DNA of 64,000 bases from Symmachiella dynata (GTDB lineage Bacteria; Planctomycetota; Planctomycetia; Planctomycetales; Planctomycetaceae): positions 4,021,001-4,085,000 of the forward strand of contig NZ_CP036276.1 in assembly GCF_007747995.1 (NCBI RefSeq), given 5' to 3'. Numbering within the stretch: position 1 is the first letter of the stretch; the number at the start of each line of letters is the position of its first letter. A model generated the notes under the pieces. The model did not search any database and was not told the origin of the DNA. It saw nothing but the letters and a program-made list of their open reading frames with translations. A program made the translations under genes and the position numbers. Shown piece by piece: positions 46,700 through 56,520 of the stretch.

Positions 46700-49447
46700 A
46701 TGACGACACTTGGAATCGGACTGTTGGTCGCCCTCGTGCTGTCTACCTCAAGCATCGCGGCGGAAGAGCCCGACGAAGCGCAAGCAAAACCGGCAACCAA
46801 TCAGACCGAAGCAACAGATGATCTTGCGGAAATTCTGGCGGGGCATTCCTATCATGGTGAAGTCTTCAACGAAGGGCCGCGGCAAAAGGCCTACCTGATG
46901 GGGGGGACCGGGCATGTCGATTTTCCGGTCACCACAAACCATGAAGAGGCGCAAAAGTTTATCGACCAAGGGCTGGGGCAGTTGTACGGCTTCTGGAATT
47001 TCGAAGCAGAACGTTCGTTTCGACAAGCGGCTGCTTTGGACCCCAACTGTGCGATGGCATATTGGGGCGCCGCGATGGCCAACCTGGGGAATCAAGAACG
47101 CGCACAGGGATTCATTGAAGAGGCCGACAAGCGGAAAGAACAAGCATCCAAACGAGAAGTGATGTACATCAAGGCGATCAAAGCCTACATCACGGCTGAC
47201 AAGGACAAAAAAGAAAAACGCAACAATGCTTATACCAAGGCGCTGGAAAACCTGATTCTCGAATTCCCGGATGACCGGGAAGCGAAGGCGTTATTGGCTT
47301 TGCATTTGTATAAGTCAAAAAATTCAAGCACCAGCTATTTCGCCGTCGATTCTCTGCTGCAAGATGTTTTCGACGCGGAACCGATGCATTCGGCGCACCA
47401 TTTTCGCATTCATCTTTGGGACCATCGCCATCCGGAAAAAGCGATTCCCTCAGCCGCTTTGTGTGGTCAAACCTCTCCCAGTATCGCCCATATGTGGCAT
47501 ATGCCGGGGCATATTTTCTCGCGATTGAAACGCTACCACGATGCGGCATGGCAACAGGAAGCCTCAGCGCGGGTCGATCATGCACACATGATGCGTGATC
47601 GCGTGATGCCGGATCAGATTGAAAACTTTGCCCACAACAACGAATGGTTCATCCGCAACCTGATTCATGTCGGCCGCGTTCACGATGCTGTCGACTTGGC
47701 CAAAAACATGACGGAGTTGCCGCGTCATCCGCGTTACAACTCATTCGAGAAAAAAGGGAGCAGCAAATACGGGCGTCAGAGACTCTTCCAGGTCTTGCGA
47801 ACCTATGAACTGTGGGACGAAATCATTGCCTTGTCGCAAACGCCGTATCTTGAACCGACGGATGTCGACGAAGAGCAGATTCAACGACTGCGACATTTGG
47901 GAATGGCTTACTTTTTAACCGGAGATGTGATTCAAGGCCGTGCACAGATCGCAGCAGTCCAAAGTCGACTCGATGCCAAGCTGCAGGAACAGAAAGATGC
48001 GGTGGCCGCCGCCGAAGAAAAGTCCAAAACAGCAGACGCAGAAAAACAAGCATCGAAAGCTGCAGACGACGAGAAATCGAAACCGGAAAAATCCGATAAA
48101 AAAACAGACAACGACGATGCTGTCGCCAAAGCGCGGAGTCAATTCTCTTCAGAAATCAAAGAGCTAAAAAGCACCTTAGATGCCTTGAAAGGATACGAAG
48201 CCGTTTCCCAAGCGGAATACCAACAGGCATATAAGTTATTGAAGAAAGCCGACGACGTGGATCCGCTCTATCTGGCAAAGGTGCAGTGGCTATCCGGCGA
48301 CAAAGAAAAAGCAGAGAAATCAATTCGCAAGGAAGTGAAGTCCAATAAAAACGAAGTTCATCCACTTGCGATCCTTATTGAGACCTTATGGCAGTCAGAA
48401 AAGAAGAAAGAGGCGCGCGAAGTATTTGAAGAACTACAAAGTCTTTCCTCCGCGATTGATCTCGACGTTCCTGTGTTTGCGCGGCTGACGCCCATCGCCG
48501 AAGAACTCGGATACCCAGCGGATTGGCGCGTCGCCGCAAAGCCTGCCATGGATATTGGCCAACGCCCACCGCTCGATTCGCTCGGCCCATTCCGCTGGCG
48601 CCCCTCCCCGTCGCAGGAGTGGGAACTCAAAGATGCCGAGGGCAAGATTCGTTCTTCTGCTGAGTTCAAAGGCAAACCACACATCGTGATCTTTTATCTC
48701 GGCTCTGGATGCTTACACTGCGCAAAACAACTTCAAGCCTTTGCGCCGAAAGTGAGCGAATTCGAAGCCGCCGGCTTAGCGATGGTTGCCATCAGTACCG
48801 ACGACCAAAAAGGGTTGAAAGTTTCGATTGATAACTACGACAAAAAAGGGATGCCCATTCCGTTGGTCAGCAATGCAGATCTCGACGTGTTCAAGGCCTA
48901 TCGAGTTTATGACGATTTCGAGAATCAACCATTGCATGGGACGTTCATCATCGATGGCGACGGCATGGTGCTCTGGCAAGACATCAGTTACGAACCGTTT
49001 ATGGATGCGGAGTTCGTCCTGAAGGAAGCCACACGCCTGCTGGCCAACAATTGGAATGATGAACAGGACAAGCCAAAGCCCCATGCAGGCAAACAGGCAG
49101 CCACCTTTCATCCTTCAGGACACACAACCGATTCACTCGAGACGGTCCATGAGCGGTTGGCCGACAAATCGGCCGTTCTGGTCGATGTGCGGGAACGAGG
49201 AGAATGGGACGCAGGGCACCTGGAGACCGCAGTGTTGGTGCCGCTTAGCGAACTCAAACTTAATGCAGCCAACCAGAAATTTGCCGAACAGCTGATGAAG
49301 ACACTCCCGCTTGGAAAAATCATCTACTGCCATTGCCAGTCCGGTGCGCGGGTTTTAGCTGCTTCGCCACTATTCAAGGAGCTGGGCTACGATGTGCGCC
49401 CACTCAAAGCTGGCTACGGTCAACTCCTCAAAGCTGGTATTCCTTAA
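46700..49447 (+). CDS. Secreted TPR / peroxiredoxin-like / rhodanese fusion protein
   Basis: 915 residues from the ATG at 46700, chosen because AGGCG lies 6 nt upstream and the signal peptide MTTLGIGLLVALVLSTSSIA follows. Residues about 50-430 are TPR-like helices (GFWNFEAERSFRQAAALDPN). A Lys/Glu/Asp-rich linker lies near 430-475, followed by more TPR. Residues about 620-780 are an AhpC/TSA-thioredoxin domain with the redox pair SGCLHC and the VAISTDD and PLVSNAD segments. Residues about 810-915 are a rhodanese domain with VDVRERGEWDAGHL and the active loop CQSGAR. It probably handles thiol redox or sulfane sulfur in the periplasm. The combination is unusual. Confidence 0.85.
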   Translation: MTTLGIGLLVALVLSTSSIAAEEPDEAQAKPATNQTEATDDLAEILAGHSYHGEVFNEGPRQKAYLMGGTGHVDFPVTTNHEEAQKFIDQGLGQLYGFWNFEAERSFRQAAALDPNCAMAYWGAAMANLGNQERAQGFIEEADKRKEQASKREVMYIKAIKAYITADKDKKEKRNNAYTKALENLILEFPDDREAKALLALHLYKSKNSSTSYFAVDSLLQDVFDAEPMHSAHHFRIHLWDHRHPEKAIPSAALCGQTSPSIAHMWHMPGHIFSRLKRYHDAAWQQEASARVDHAHMMRDRVMPDQIENFAHNNEWFIRNLIHVGRVHDAVDLAKNMTELPRHPRYNSFEKKGSSKYGRQRLFQVLRTYELWDEIIALSQTPYLEPTDVDEEQIQRLRHLGMAYFLTGDVIQGRAQIAAVQSRLDAKLQEQKDAVAAAEEKSKTADAEKQASKAADDEKSKPEKSDKKTDNDDAVAKARSQFSSEIKELKSTLDALKGYEAVSQAEYQQAYKLLKKADDVDPLYLAKVQWLSGDKEKAEKSIRKEVKSNKNEVHPLAILIETLWQSEKKKEAREVFEELQSLSSAIDLDVPVFARLTPIAEELGYPADWRVAAKPAMDIGQRPPLDSLGPFRWRPSPSQEWELKDAEGKIRSSAEFKGKPHIVIFYLGSGCLHCAKQLQAFAPKVSEFEAAGLAMVAISTDDQKGLKVSIDNYDKKGMPIPLVSNADLDVFKAYRVYDDFENQPLHGTFIIDGDGMVLWQDISYEPFMDAEFVLKEATRLLANNWNDEQDKPKPHAGKQAATFHPSGHTTDSLETVHERLADKSAVLVDVRERGEWDAGHLETAVLVPLSELKLNAANQKFAEQLMKTLPLGKIIYCHCQSGARVLAASPLFKELGYDVRPLKAGYGQLLKAGIP

Positions 49448-49545
49448 GCCGTTTCCAAGCCCAGCTCGCTATGGCAGAACCCGCGATACCTAGGCCCGCT
49501 CCTTCGGCGATCGATGAACGCGTAACGCGTTTAGAAAACCGGGAA

Positions 49546-50745
49546 TTACGGACTCCAGATGGACACAGCGATATGCTGTTGTGGGTTTTCAGCTGTGGCC
49601 CAGTAATAAATGGCGACAAGCTTGCCATCCGATCGCTGCACCAAGCGGGGATAACCGATGTCCGTGTTGAGGCCGGTGCTGGAGTCGGGATCGTCCGGCA
49701 AAGCTTGGAAATCATCGCGAATCACCAATTCCGGGCCCCAGGTCTTACCGCGATCACGGCTGTATCGCCCGCGAATCTCACCAACGTGGCGATCTCCATA
49801 AACACAGCAAAGCCTGCCGTCGCTCAGTTTCAATAAGGCGGGCGGATTGGAATGCGTCGGCATTTCCTTAATCGTGCTGAGACGCTGCCAAGTCTTACCC
49901 CCGTCCGACGAGTGGTAAGCTTCGATTTCATCCTGTTTGCCGGGATTGCGGTAGATTTTTCGATAGGCCAACACAAATTCCTGGTCGGACAGCTGAACCG
50001 TTTGGCTCATGATCGCACTCGCCTCCTCAGACTCGGGCGTCACCCATGAGACAAATTCGAATGTCTGCCCACCGTCGGTCGTCTGAATGCAAGCGATCCT
50101 CTTGAGCTTTGGATCGTCGACATGCGTGGAAATGAAAACCATGCAATGACCAGGGCTTTGAACCAGATAATCGGTTCGCGGAGAAAGAAGTTTGTCTTTC
50201 ATCTCCGGATGATCTTTTAATCCTGTCAGTGCATAGGGGCCGTTCCAATTTGCACCGCGGTTGTTGGAATAAAAAAATCCACCTTCCGGATCATGGTTGC
50301 CATGGTAGCCATCAGCGAAGATTCGTAGCGCAAATCCAGAATGCCGGAAATCGAGCGGCTGCGTTAACTTTGTTTTGCCCTCGCCGAGATATTGTGCGTT
50401 TTCGTCATCGAGAAAACTCGGTGGATCGAACATCTGCCACGTCAGCCCGCCATCTTGGCTGCGAGCCAACAAGCTATCTTGGCGTCCCGCAATGTTGTGC
50501 CCCGACTTCAGTTCAAAATCACCCTGCGTAAAGCCCACCAGAAACTCGTCGCCCCATTGCCACACACCGTTGTTCGCAGGCCAACCATGAAAACGGTCCT
50601 CTTCGATTGCGGCGATCTTGTGCTCGATGGCAACAGATTCTTCAGCACTTGAAACAAGGCTGTGGGACGTGAGAATCAGGGCAAAGCAGAACGACCAGAA
50701 GATGCTAATCATTGTTTTGGGTTGTCTCATGCAAACTGATTTCAT
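49546..50745 (-). CDS. Secreted sialidase-like (BNR/Asp-box) protein, second copy
   Basis: 399 residues. AGGGAA lies 6 nt before the ATG, and the signal peptide region ALILTSHSLVSSAEE follows. Five Asp-boxes are visible: SQDGGLTW, SNNRGANW, TTDGGQTF, SSDGGKTW and SRDRGKTW. This is a fuller sialidase propeller than 2666-3850, and the two share little sequence outside the boxes. It probably binds or cleaves acidic sugars outside the cytoplasm. It is convergent with the TPR/peroxiredoxin/rhodanese gene. Confidence 0.83.
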   Translation of the reverse strand: MKSVCMRQPKTMISIFWSFCFALILTSHSLVSSAEESVAIEHKIAAIEEDRFHGWPANNGVWQWGDEFLVGFTQGDFELKSGHNIAGRQDSLLARSQDGGLTWQMFDPPSFLDDENAQYLGEGKTKLTQPLDFRHSGFALRIFADGYHGNHDPEGGFFYSNNRGANWNGPYALTGLKDHPEMKDKLLSPRTDYLVQSPGHCMVFISTHVDDPKLKRIACIQTTDGGQTFEFVSWVTPESEEASAIMSQTVQLSDQEFVLAYRKIYRNPGKQDEIEAYHSSDGGKTWQRLSTIKEMPTHSNPPALLKLSDGRLCCVYGDRHVGEIRGRYSRDRGKTWGPELVIRDDFQALPDDPDSSTGLNTDIGYPRLVQRSDGKLVAIYYWATAENPQQHIAVSIWSP

Positions 50746-51183
50746 TTGAATTCCCTGTTATTTCTGTTGCCCGCTGAATCGATTGTGCATTGTACCGAAA
50801 ATGGCTGGCACCTGCACATTGGGAGGTGTTTCCGTTAATTGTTCCATTGCTCGACTCCCCAATTCTTTGTCTTTCCACACAGGAAATCATGTGCCGAGAT
50901 GGGGTGGATCCCTTTCTGCGCTCAGAAATTGCCAGCGAATCCGTCGTGCTGTGTCCAGCGGCACCAAGGGGTTACCGGTCGTCGTCTCTTTCGCACTCCC
51001 ATTCTCCCCCCGCGCGATGCTATACTAGACCTCGCCCACAACTTTTGCCCACCACACAAGCAGCCCTGGATCGAGCGTTAAATTCCGCCCTCATACAGCA
51101 TGCGAGGTTGGAAGTTCTGGCGGAACTGCAAACGTCCAAGTTGAAAACCTCTTATCAACGACATCAGTGTCCTACCTGATTTT
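50746..51183. other. Divergent intergenic region, no gene recognised
   Basis: About 440 bases between the sialidase-like gene and the DUF1549/DUF1553 gene. Several 60-130 codon frames overlap in all phases. No motif or ribosome site supports any of them. It probably holds two divergent promoters. Confidence 0.5.
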
Positions 51184-53715
51184 ATGTCAAACAAACTCCC
51201 CATGCTCACTCCAAGACGACGACCCCGGTTGGTCCAGTTCTTCAGCAGACGTCTCTTGCCAATGGCGACGTCCCTGGCGATCCTGGTTTCTGTCGGCACT
51301 GCAGTGTTGTCGGCGGACGAGACTCCGCAAAAAAGCAATCGCCCCAATGCCGAGCAAATTCGGTTCTTCGAGAATACGATCCGGCCGCTCTTAGCAACAT
51401 ATTGTTACGACTGTCACGGAGCTGACGTACAGGAATCGGAGTTGCGGCTCGATACGCTGGCAGGAATACTGACCGGCGGTAATGCGGGAGCCTCGATCAA
51501 TCCTGGCAAACCGCAGCAAAGCCTGCTCATAACCGCGATAGGCTACCGCGACAATGAGTTGCAAATGCCACCCGATGAGAAGCTATCCGATCGTCAAATT
51601 GCCGACTTGACGCGTTGGGTCGAGATGGGTGCCCCGCATCCGGATAGTGGCACCGTAAAAGTTGCTCCACGTACGACCTTGGACATTGCCAAGGGACGTA
51701 CACACTGGGCGTTTCAAACCCCGTCAAAACCAAATGTTCCGCGCGGCGGTCCTGTTGAATCCATTAAGAATCCGATCGATGCGTTTCTTAGCGCGGCACA
51801 AACAGAGCAGGGACTCCAACCGCTCGGTCCTGCCGACAAACGGACTTTGATCCGTCGTGCGACCTTCGACCTCATTGGCCTCCCCCCCACTCCCGCAGAG
51901 ATCGACGCCTTTCTGGCTGACGAGTCGGACGATGCGTTTGGCCGGGTGGTGGATCGGTTACTTGATTCGCCGCACTACGGCGAGCGGTGGGGGCGTCACT
52001 GGCTCGATATTGCCCGCTATGCCGATTCGAATGGGCTGGATGAAAATGTCGCCCACGGGAATGCATGGCGGTATCGCGATTATGTCGTCCAGTCGCTGAA
52101 TCAAGACAAACCGTATGACGAGTTTGTGGTTGAACAACTTGCCGGCGATCAACTGGACTCCGGAACGGACGTCTCTCTCCGAAACGAACGACTGATCGCC
52201 ACCGGTTTTCTGGCGCTCGGTCCGAAAGTGCTCGCGGAAGTTGATGAAGCGAAAATGGAAATGGATATTGTCGACGAACAAGTCGACACCATTGGCCGCA
52301 GCCTGATGGGACTGACACTCGGCTGCGCGCGCTGCCATGACCACAAGTTCGATCCGATCGGGCAGGACGACTATTACGGGCTGGCGGGAATCTTTAAGAG
52401 CACCCGTACCATGGAGAGTTTTAAAAAGGTCGCCAAATGGCAAGAGAATCTCATCGCGCTGCCAGAGGAATTGGCCCGTAAGGAGAAACACGAGCAACGA
52501 ATCTCTGAGAAAAAATCGCAGATCGAAGATCGGATCGCGATGGCGAAAGGTAAGTTGGCTCCTCCCACGGGCGAGACAGTGCCAGAGGACTTGGAGAAAC
52601 GTTTTCCACAGGAAACGCAAGACGAATTGAAGCAACTGCGCGACGAACTCAAGAAGCTTGAGAAATCGGTGCCAGTATTGCCCACCGCCATGGGAGTCGT
52701 TGATGGAGACATTGCAGATGCTGCCGTGCACCTGCGCGGCAGCCATCTCACTTTGGGCGATGTGGTCCCCCGTCGTTTTCCCAGAGTTCTGTGCAGTGAC
52801 ACCCCACCGAGTTTGCCGAGTGGCAGTAGCGGTCGCCTAGAATATGCGCGTTGGCTGACGACCCCGGGCCACCCGTTAACCGCACGCGTGATGGTCAATC
52901 GCATTTGGCGGTGGCATTTCGGCAAGGGCCTGGTGTCGACTGTTGATAACTTTGGGCTACAAGGGCAACCACCGACGCACCCGAAGCTGCTGGACTGGCT
53001 CGCCGTTCGATTCGTCGAAGAAGGCTGGTCGATCAAGGCGATGCATCGTCTCATCATGCAATCGGCTGCGTATCAGCGAAGCAGTGGTTTCGATTCACAC
53101 TGCGCCAAAGTCGATCCGGTCAATCAATATTATTGGCGGTTTGATGTCCGGCGACTCGAAGCGGAGACGATCCGCGATGCGCTGTTGGCAACCAGCGGGA
53201 CACTCGATCGCACGCTTGGTGGAAACCTGCTGGCGGTGAAGAACCGCGACTACCTGTTCGATCACACGTCGCAAGACAAGTCGAGCTATGACATACGTCG
53301 GCGTTCGATCTACGTGCCGGTGATCCGCAATCACTTGTACGACATGTTTCAGCTCTTTGACTATACCGACGCCAGCGTGCTCAATGGTAATCGCAACACC
53401 AGTACGATCGCTCCACAAGCGCTATTTCTGATGAACTCCAAGCTAGTCATCGACCTCACGACCGCTATGGCCGACCGGTTGTTGGATGCCGAGGGAACCC
53501 GTAAGGAACGCGTCACACAACTATTCCTGGAAGCCTATGGCCGACCGCCGACAGAAGATGAGTTAACTCGTGCTGATCTTTTCCTGACGCAATTTGTGGA
53601 ATTGACGGCACAAGAAAAAGAAGATCCGCAAGGCGATGCAGACACAACACAGCAGGCATGGCAAGCTTTGTGTCAGTCGGTCATTTCATCCAGTGAGTTT
53701 ATCTACGTACGATAA
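51184..53715 (+). CDS. Planctomycete cytochrome (PSCyt1-DUF1549-DUF1553) protein
   Basis: 843 residues. A hydrophobic N-terminus (LPMATSLAILVSVGTAVLSA, residues about 25-44) is a signal or anchor. Residues about 58-150 are a PSCyt1 cytochrome-c-like domain with the haem motif CYDCH and distal QMPPDE. DUF1549 follows (IDAFLSAAQ, LIRRATFDLIGLPPTP, HYGERWGRHWLDIARYADS), with a second CARCHDHK haem motif, a charged coiled-coil insertion near 430-490 and DUF1553 at the C-terminus (RVMVNRIWRWHFGKGLV, PKLLDWLA, QALFLMNS). The family is paired with DUF1501 proteins, as here. The biochemical role is unresolved; it is probably linked to polymer degradation. Confidence 0.95.
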   Translation: MSNKLPMLTPRRRPRLVQFFSRRLLPMATSLAILVSVGTAVLSADETPQKSNRPNAEQIRFFENTIRPLLATYCYDCHGADVQESELRLDTLAGILTGGNAGASINPGKPQQSLLITAIGYRDNELQMPPDEKLSDRQIADLTRWVEMGAPHPDSGTVKVAPRTTLDIAKGRTHWAFQTPSKPNVPRGGPVESIKNPIDAFLSAAQTEQGLQPLGPADKRTLIRRATFDLIGLPPTPAEIDAFLADESDDAFGRVVDRLLDSPHYGERWGRHWLDIARYADSNGLDENVAHGNAWRYRDYVVQSLNQDKPYDEFVVEQLAGDQLDSGTDVSLRNERLIATGFLALGPKVLAEVDEAKMEMDIVDEQVDTIGRSLMGLTLGCARCHDHKFDPIGQDDYYGLAGIFKSTRTMESFKKVAKWQENLIALPEELARKEKHEQRISEKKSQIEDRIAMAKGKLAPPTGETVPEDLEKRFPQETQDELKQLRDELKKLEKSVPVLPTAMGVVDGDIADAAVHLRGSHLTLGDVVPRRFPRVLCSDTPPSLPSGSSGRLEYARWLTTPGHPLTARVMVNRIWRWHFGKGLVSTVDNFGLQGQPPTHPKLLDWLAVRFVEEGWSIKAMHRLIMQSAAYQRSSGFDSHCAKVDPVNQYYWRFDVRRLEAETIRDALLATSGTLDRTLGGNLLAVKNRDYLFDHTSQDKSSYDIRRRSIYVPVIRNHLYDMFQLFDYTDASVLNGNRNTSTIAPQALFLMNSKLVIDLTTAMADRLLDAEGTRKERVTQLFLEAYGRPPTEDELTRADLFLTQFVELTAQEKEDPQGDADTTQQAWQALCQSVISSSEFIYVR

Positions 53716-53768
53716 TTGATGATCGCAACGTTCAAAAAGCAATCATCGAGATTCAGCGGAACCCAAAC

Positions 53769-55181
53769 ATGACGATTTCACGACGACAACTCCTCCAACA
53801 ATGCAGTGCCGGATTCGGATCGCTCGCGTTGGCCTCGCTGTTGGCCGATGACGCGATTGCGGCGCCAAGTCATGCACAGGACCCTGCCGAGACCCACCTG
53901 CCTCACTTTCCGGCGAAGGCGAAACGCGTCATCTTTTTGTTCATGAAAGGCGGCCCGTCGCACATGGACACATTTGATTACAAACCGCAACTCCAGAAAG
54001 ACGACCACAAACAGCTGCCATTCGACAAACCGCGCGTCCAGTTCGCCCCCACCGGCGAATTGCTTGCGTCGCCTTGGAAATTCAAGCGATATGGCGAAAG
54101 CGGCATCGCTGTCAGCGAGTTGTTTCCCCATGTTGCTGAGTGTGTCAATGACCTGTGCATCATCAACTCCATGCACGGCACAAACCCGGCGCATGGGGGA
54201 GCCAGCTTGAAACTCCATACCGGCAGCGACTCCTTTGTCCGTCCCAGCATGGGCTCCTGGGTGACGTATGGTTTGGGTACTGAGAACCAGAACCTCCCCG
54301 GCTTCATCACCATTTGTCCGACGCTGGCTCACGGTGGGACCAAGAATTGGAGTTCAGCATTTCTGCCTGCCAACTATTCCGGAACGCCGTTGGGAAATGC
54401 GAGTCAGTCCTCAGAGCAAGCACGCGTCAAATATATCCACAACGCGCTGCTCAGCCGCAATTCGCAACGGCTTCAACTCGATCTGATCCAGTCCTTCAAC
54501 AACAAATTCCTCGATACAACGGGACCGGATCTTGCCCTAGAGGCTCGGATCAAATCGTTTGAATTGGCGTTTCGCATGCAGACCGAGATGCCCGAAGCGT
54601 TAGAGCTATCCCAAGAAAGCCGCGCGACGCACGCGTCCTACGGGACCGATGATCCAGTGACTGCGGATTTTGCGCGACAGTGCCTGATGGCGCGGCGGTT
54701 CGCCGAACGGGGTGTCCGGTTTGTACAGGTGACACATAGCAATTCCGAGGTCCAATGGGACCAACATGGTGATCTTCGCAAAGGCCACGTGCAGAATGCC
54801 GCCGAAGTTGACAAACCGATCGCGGGCCTGCTCCGCGACCTAAAATCACGCGGCCTGCTGGACGACACACTGGTGTTGTGGGGCGGCGAGTTCGGCCGTA
54901 CGCCCACCTGCCAGGGCAAAGGACACGATGGCCGGGACCACAATCCAGAAGGATTTACGATGTGGCTGGCCGGCGGCGGAGTCCGCACTGGAATCCAATA
55001 CGGGGCGACCGACGATTATGGCTACTACGCGGCGGTCGACAAGGTGCACATCCACGACTTACACGCCACACTGCTGCACCTATTGGGTCTCGATCACCTG
55101 CGACTCACCCACCGCCACGCCGGTCGCGACTTCCGCCTGACCGATGTCGCCGGGGACGTCGTCCAGGGAATCATTGCGTAG
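53769..55181 (+). CDS. DUF1501 family protein, Tat-exported
   Basis: 470 residues, 53 nt after the DUF1549/DUF1553 gene. A Tat signal with SRRQLLQQCSAGFGSLALAS opens the protein. Landmarks of DUF1501, a sulfatase/alkaline phosphatase-like fold, are VIFLFMKGGPSHMDTFDYKP, INSMHGTNPAHGGASL, RFVQVTHSNSEVQWDQHGD, WGGEFGRTPTCQGKGHDGRD and HDLHATLLHLLGLDHLRLT. The Asp/His sites could bind metals. It probably works with the partner cytochrome in the periplasm. Its last 11 nt overlap the 3' end of the convergent membrane protein gene. Confidence 0.95.
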   Translation: MTISRRQLLQQCSAGFGSLALASLLADDAIAAPSHAQDPAETHLPHFPAKAKRVIFLFMKGGPSHMDTFDYKPQLQKDDHKQLPFDKPRVQFAPTGELLASPWKFKRYGESGIAVSELFPHVAECVNDLCIINSMHGTNPAHGGASLKLHTGSDSFVRPSMGSWVTYGLGTENQNLPGFITICPTLAHGGTKNWSSAFLPANYSGTPLGNASQSSEQARVKYIHNALLSRNSQRLQLDLIQSFNNKFLDTTGPDLALEARIKSFELAFRMQTEMPEALELSQESRATHASYGTDDPVTADFARQCLMARRFAERGVRFVQVTHSNSEVQWDQHGDLRKGHVQNAAEVDKPIAGLLRDLKSRGLLDDTLVLWGGEFGRTPTCQGKGHDGRDHNPEGFTMWLAGGGVRTGIQYGATDDYGYYAAVDKVHIHDLHATLLHLLGLDHLRLTHRHAGRDFRLTDVAGDVVQGIIA

Positions 55182-55704
55182 CGGATAATGATCCCCCTGC
55201 GCGCGTCTCATACCGGTATTGGTTGAACAGCAGCAGCAAGCCGATGATCGGCAGGAAAACGTCCGACCAGAACATGATCCCTGCGTTTCCCGGTGCGAAA
55301 TTGTGCGCCGTGACCATTTGGTAAACGTGTCCGCCGGCAGCGCCCCACAGAAAACAGGTCGGTCCCAAGACTGCCGCAGTCCGGAAACCGAGTTTCTGTC
55401 GAAACGCCAGTAGTCCCACGATTCCAAATCCCAGGCTGGCAAATCCGACTTCATACTGAAACGGGCTGTTCTTCCAGCCGATGAACGCAGCCGCCATGTC
55501 CGCAAAAAAGACGTGCATCACAAAGTTGTAGATAAAACTGACACCAATGCTGAATAGCAAAAAGTAGGAGAAAAACGCCTCGTTGACGACCGGGCTCTTG
55601 AGCGGCTTGGGCTGGATTGCCAGCACAATCAGCGAACAGATCAAACCGATGACCAGAAAGGTCAGCGTAAAATTCCCCAGGACGAATCCGATCAACTGGT
55701 CCAT
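55171..55704 (-). CDS. Integral membrane protein, DUF6790-like
   Basis: 177 residues from the ATG at 55704, with GAGG upstream; a TTG 15 nt earlier is rejected. About five hydrophobic helices are visible, including LTFLVIGLICSLIVLAIQ, FSYFLLFSIGVSFIYNFVMH, GFASLGFGIVGLLAF and FLPIIGLLLLFNQY. The conserved segment FIGWKNSPFQYEVGFASLG is typical of the DUF6790 family. The function is unknown. It is divergent from the SRAP gene. Confidence 0.78.
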   Translation of the reverse strand: MDQLIGFVLGNFTLTFLVIGLICSLIVLAIQPKPLKSPVVNEAFFSYFLLFSIGVSFIYNFVMHVFFADMAAAFIGWKNSPFQYEVGFASLGFGIVGLLAFRQKLGFRTAAVLGPTCFLWGAAGGHVYQMVTAHNFAPGNAGIMFWSDVFLPIIGLLLLFNQYRYETRAGGSLSATQ

Positions 55705-55887
55705 GACGAGCAGCCTCAATCAATGCTGGCTAGAAGCCGAAAAAGCGGTTCGCCTATGAAACGCGTGGCGGAACCTTGGAATGGCAACCATCGTAGTTCG
55801 CGGCAGTTGTGGTTTCAAATCAGAAACGTTTCACGCTGCGCTTGCTCGGAGGTAGATTTTCAGTGCCGGCAAAGTCACAATGCAGTC

Positions 55888-56520
55888 ATGTGCCATCGAT
55901 TCCAAGCCAAACTGCGATTAAAAGCTCTTGTGGAGGAGTTTGCCCTCACACAACAGGAGACCTTGCCGTTCCCAACGGGAGATCGCTTTCCGGGAAGCGA
56001 TGTGGTGGCGATCCATTTGGATCCTGACCGGGAACGCCAGGTAAAACTCCTCAACTGGGGACTGCTGCCGCGCTGGTGGAAGCCCTCTGCTAAGTTTCAC
56101 TCTCCGCAATCATTTCAACGCATGACGTTCAATAGTCGCAGTGAAACGATTCATGAGAAGCCCTCTTTTCGCGATGCGTTTAAGCAGCGGCGGGCTTTGA
56201 TTCCGGTGACTGCTTTTTATGAAGGCGGACACTTCTTCGGCCTCAAAGATCATGAGTTGTTTGCCCTGGCGGGTCTGTGGGAATCTTGGCAACTCGGCGA
56301 AGACAAACTGGAAACCTGCACCGTGGTCACCACAGCAGCGAATCCGCTGGTCGAACAGTACCATCCGCGCAAACGAATGCCGGTGATACTCTCGGGAGAG
56401 GAATCCTACGCCCGCTGGCTCGATCCTGATGTGAAAGATCGCGGCCGGTTGGAGGATTTGTTTATCCCCTTCGAGGAACAACTGATGACGTGCGTCGCCG
56501 AGTCAGATACCGTCGCCTAA
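55888..56520 (+). CDS. SRAP (SOS response-associated peptidase) family protein, YedK/HMCES-like
   Basis: 210 residues from the ATG at 55888. This start is decided by the family: after Met removal, Cys2 (MCHRFQAK) becomes the catalytic residue. The longer frame would bury it. Landmarks are LNWGLLPRWWKP, FNSRSETIHEKPSFRDAF (Asn and Arg of the active site), ALIPVTAFYEGG (Glu region) and HPRKRMPVIL (His region). The family crosslinks to abasic sites in single-stranded DNA and shields them. Its 3' end overlaps the SRAP-like gene by 18 nt on the other strand. Confidence 0.92.
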   Translation: MCHRFQAKLRLKALVEEFALTQQETLPFPTGDRFPGSDVVAIHLDPDRERQVKLLNWGLLPRWWKPSAKFHSPQSFQRMTFNSRSETIHEKPSFRDAFKQRRALIPVTAFYEGGHFFGLKDHELFALAGLWESWQLGEDKLETCTVVTTAANPLVEQYHPRKRMPVILSGEESYARWLDPDVKDRGRLEDLFIPFEEQLMTCVAESDTVA

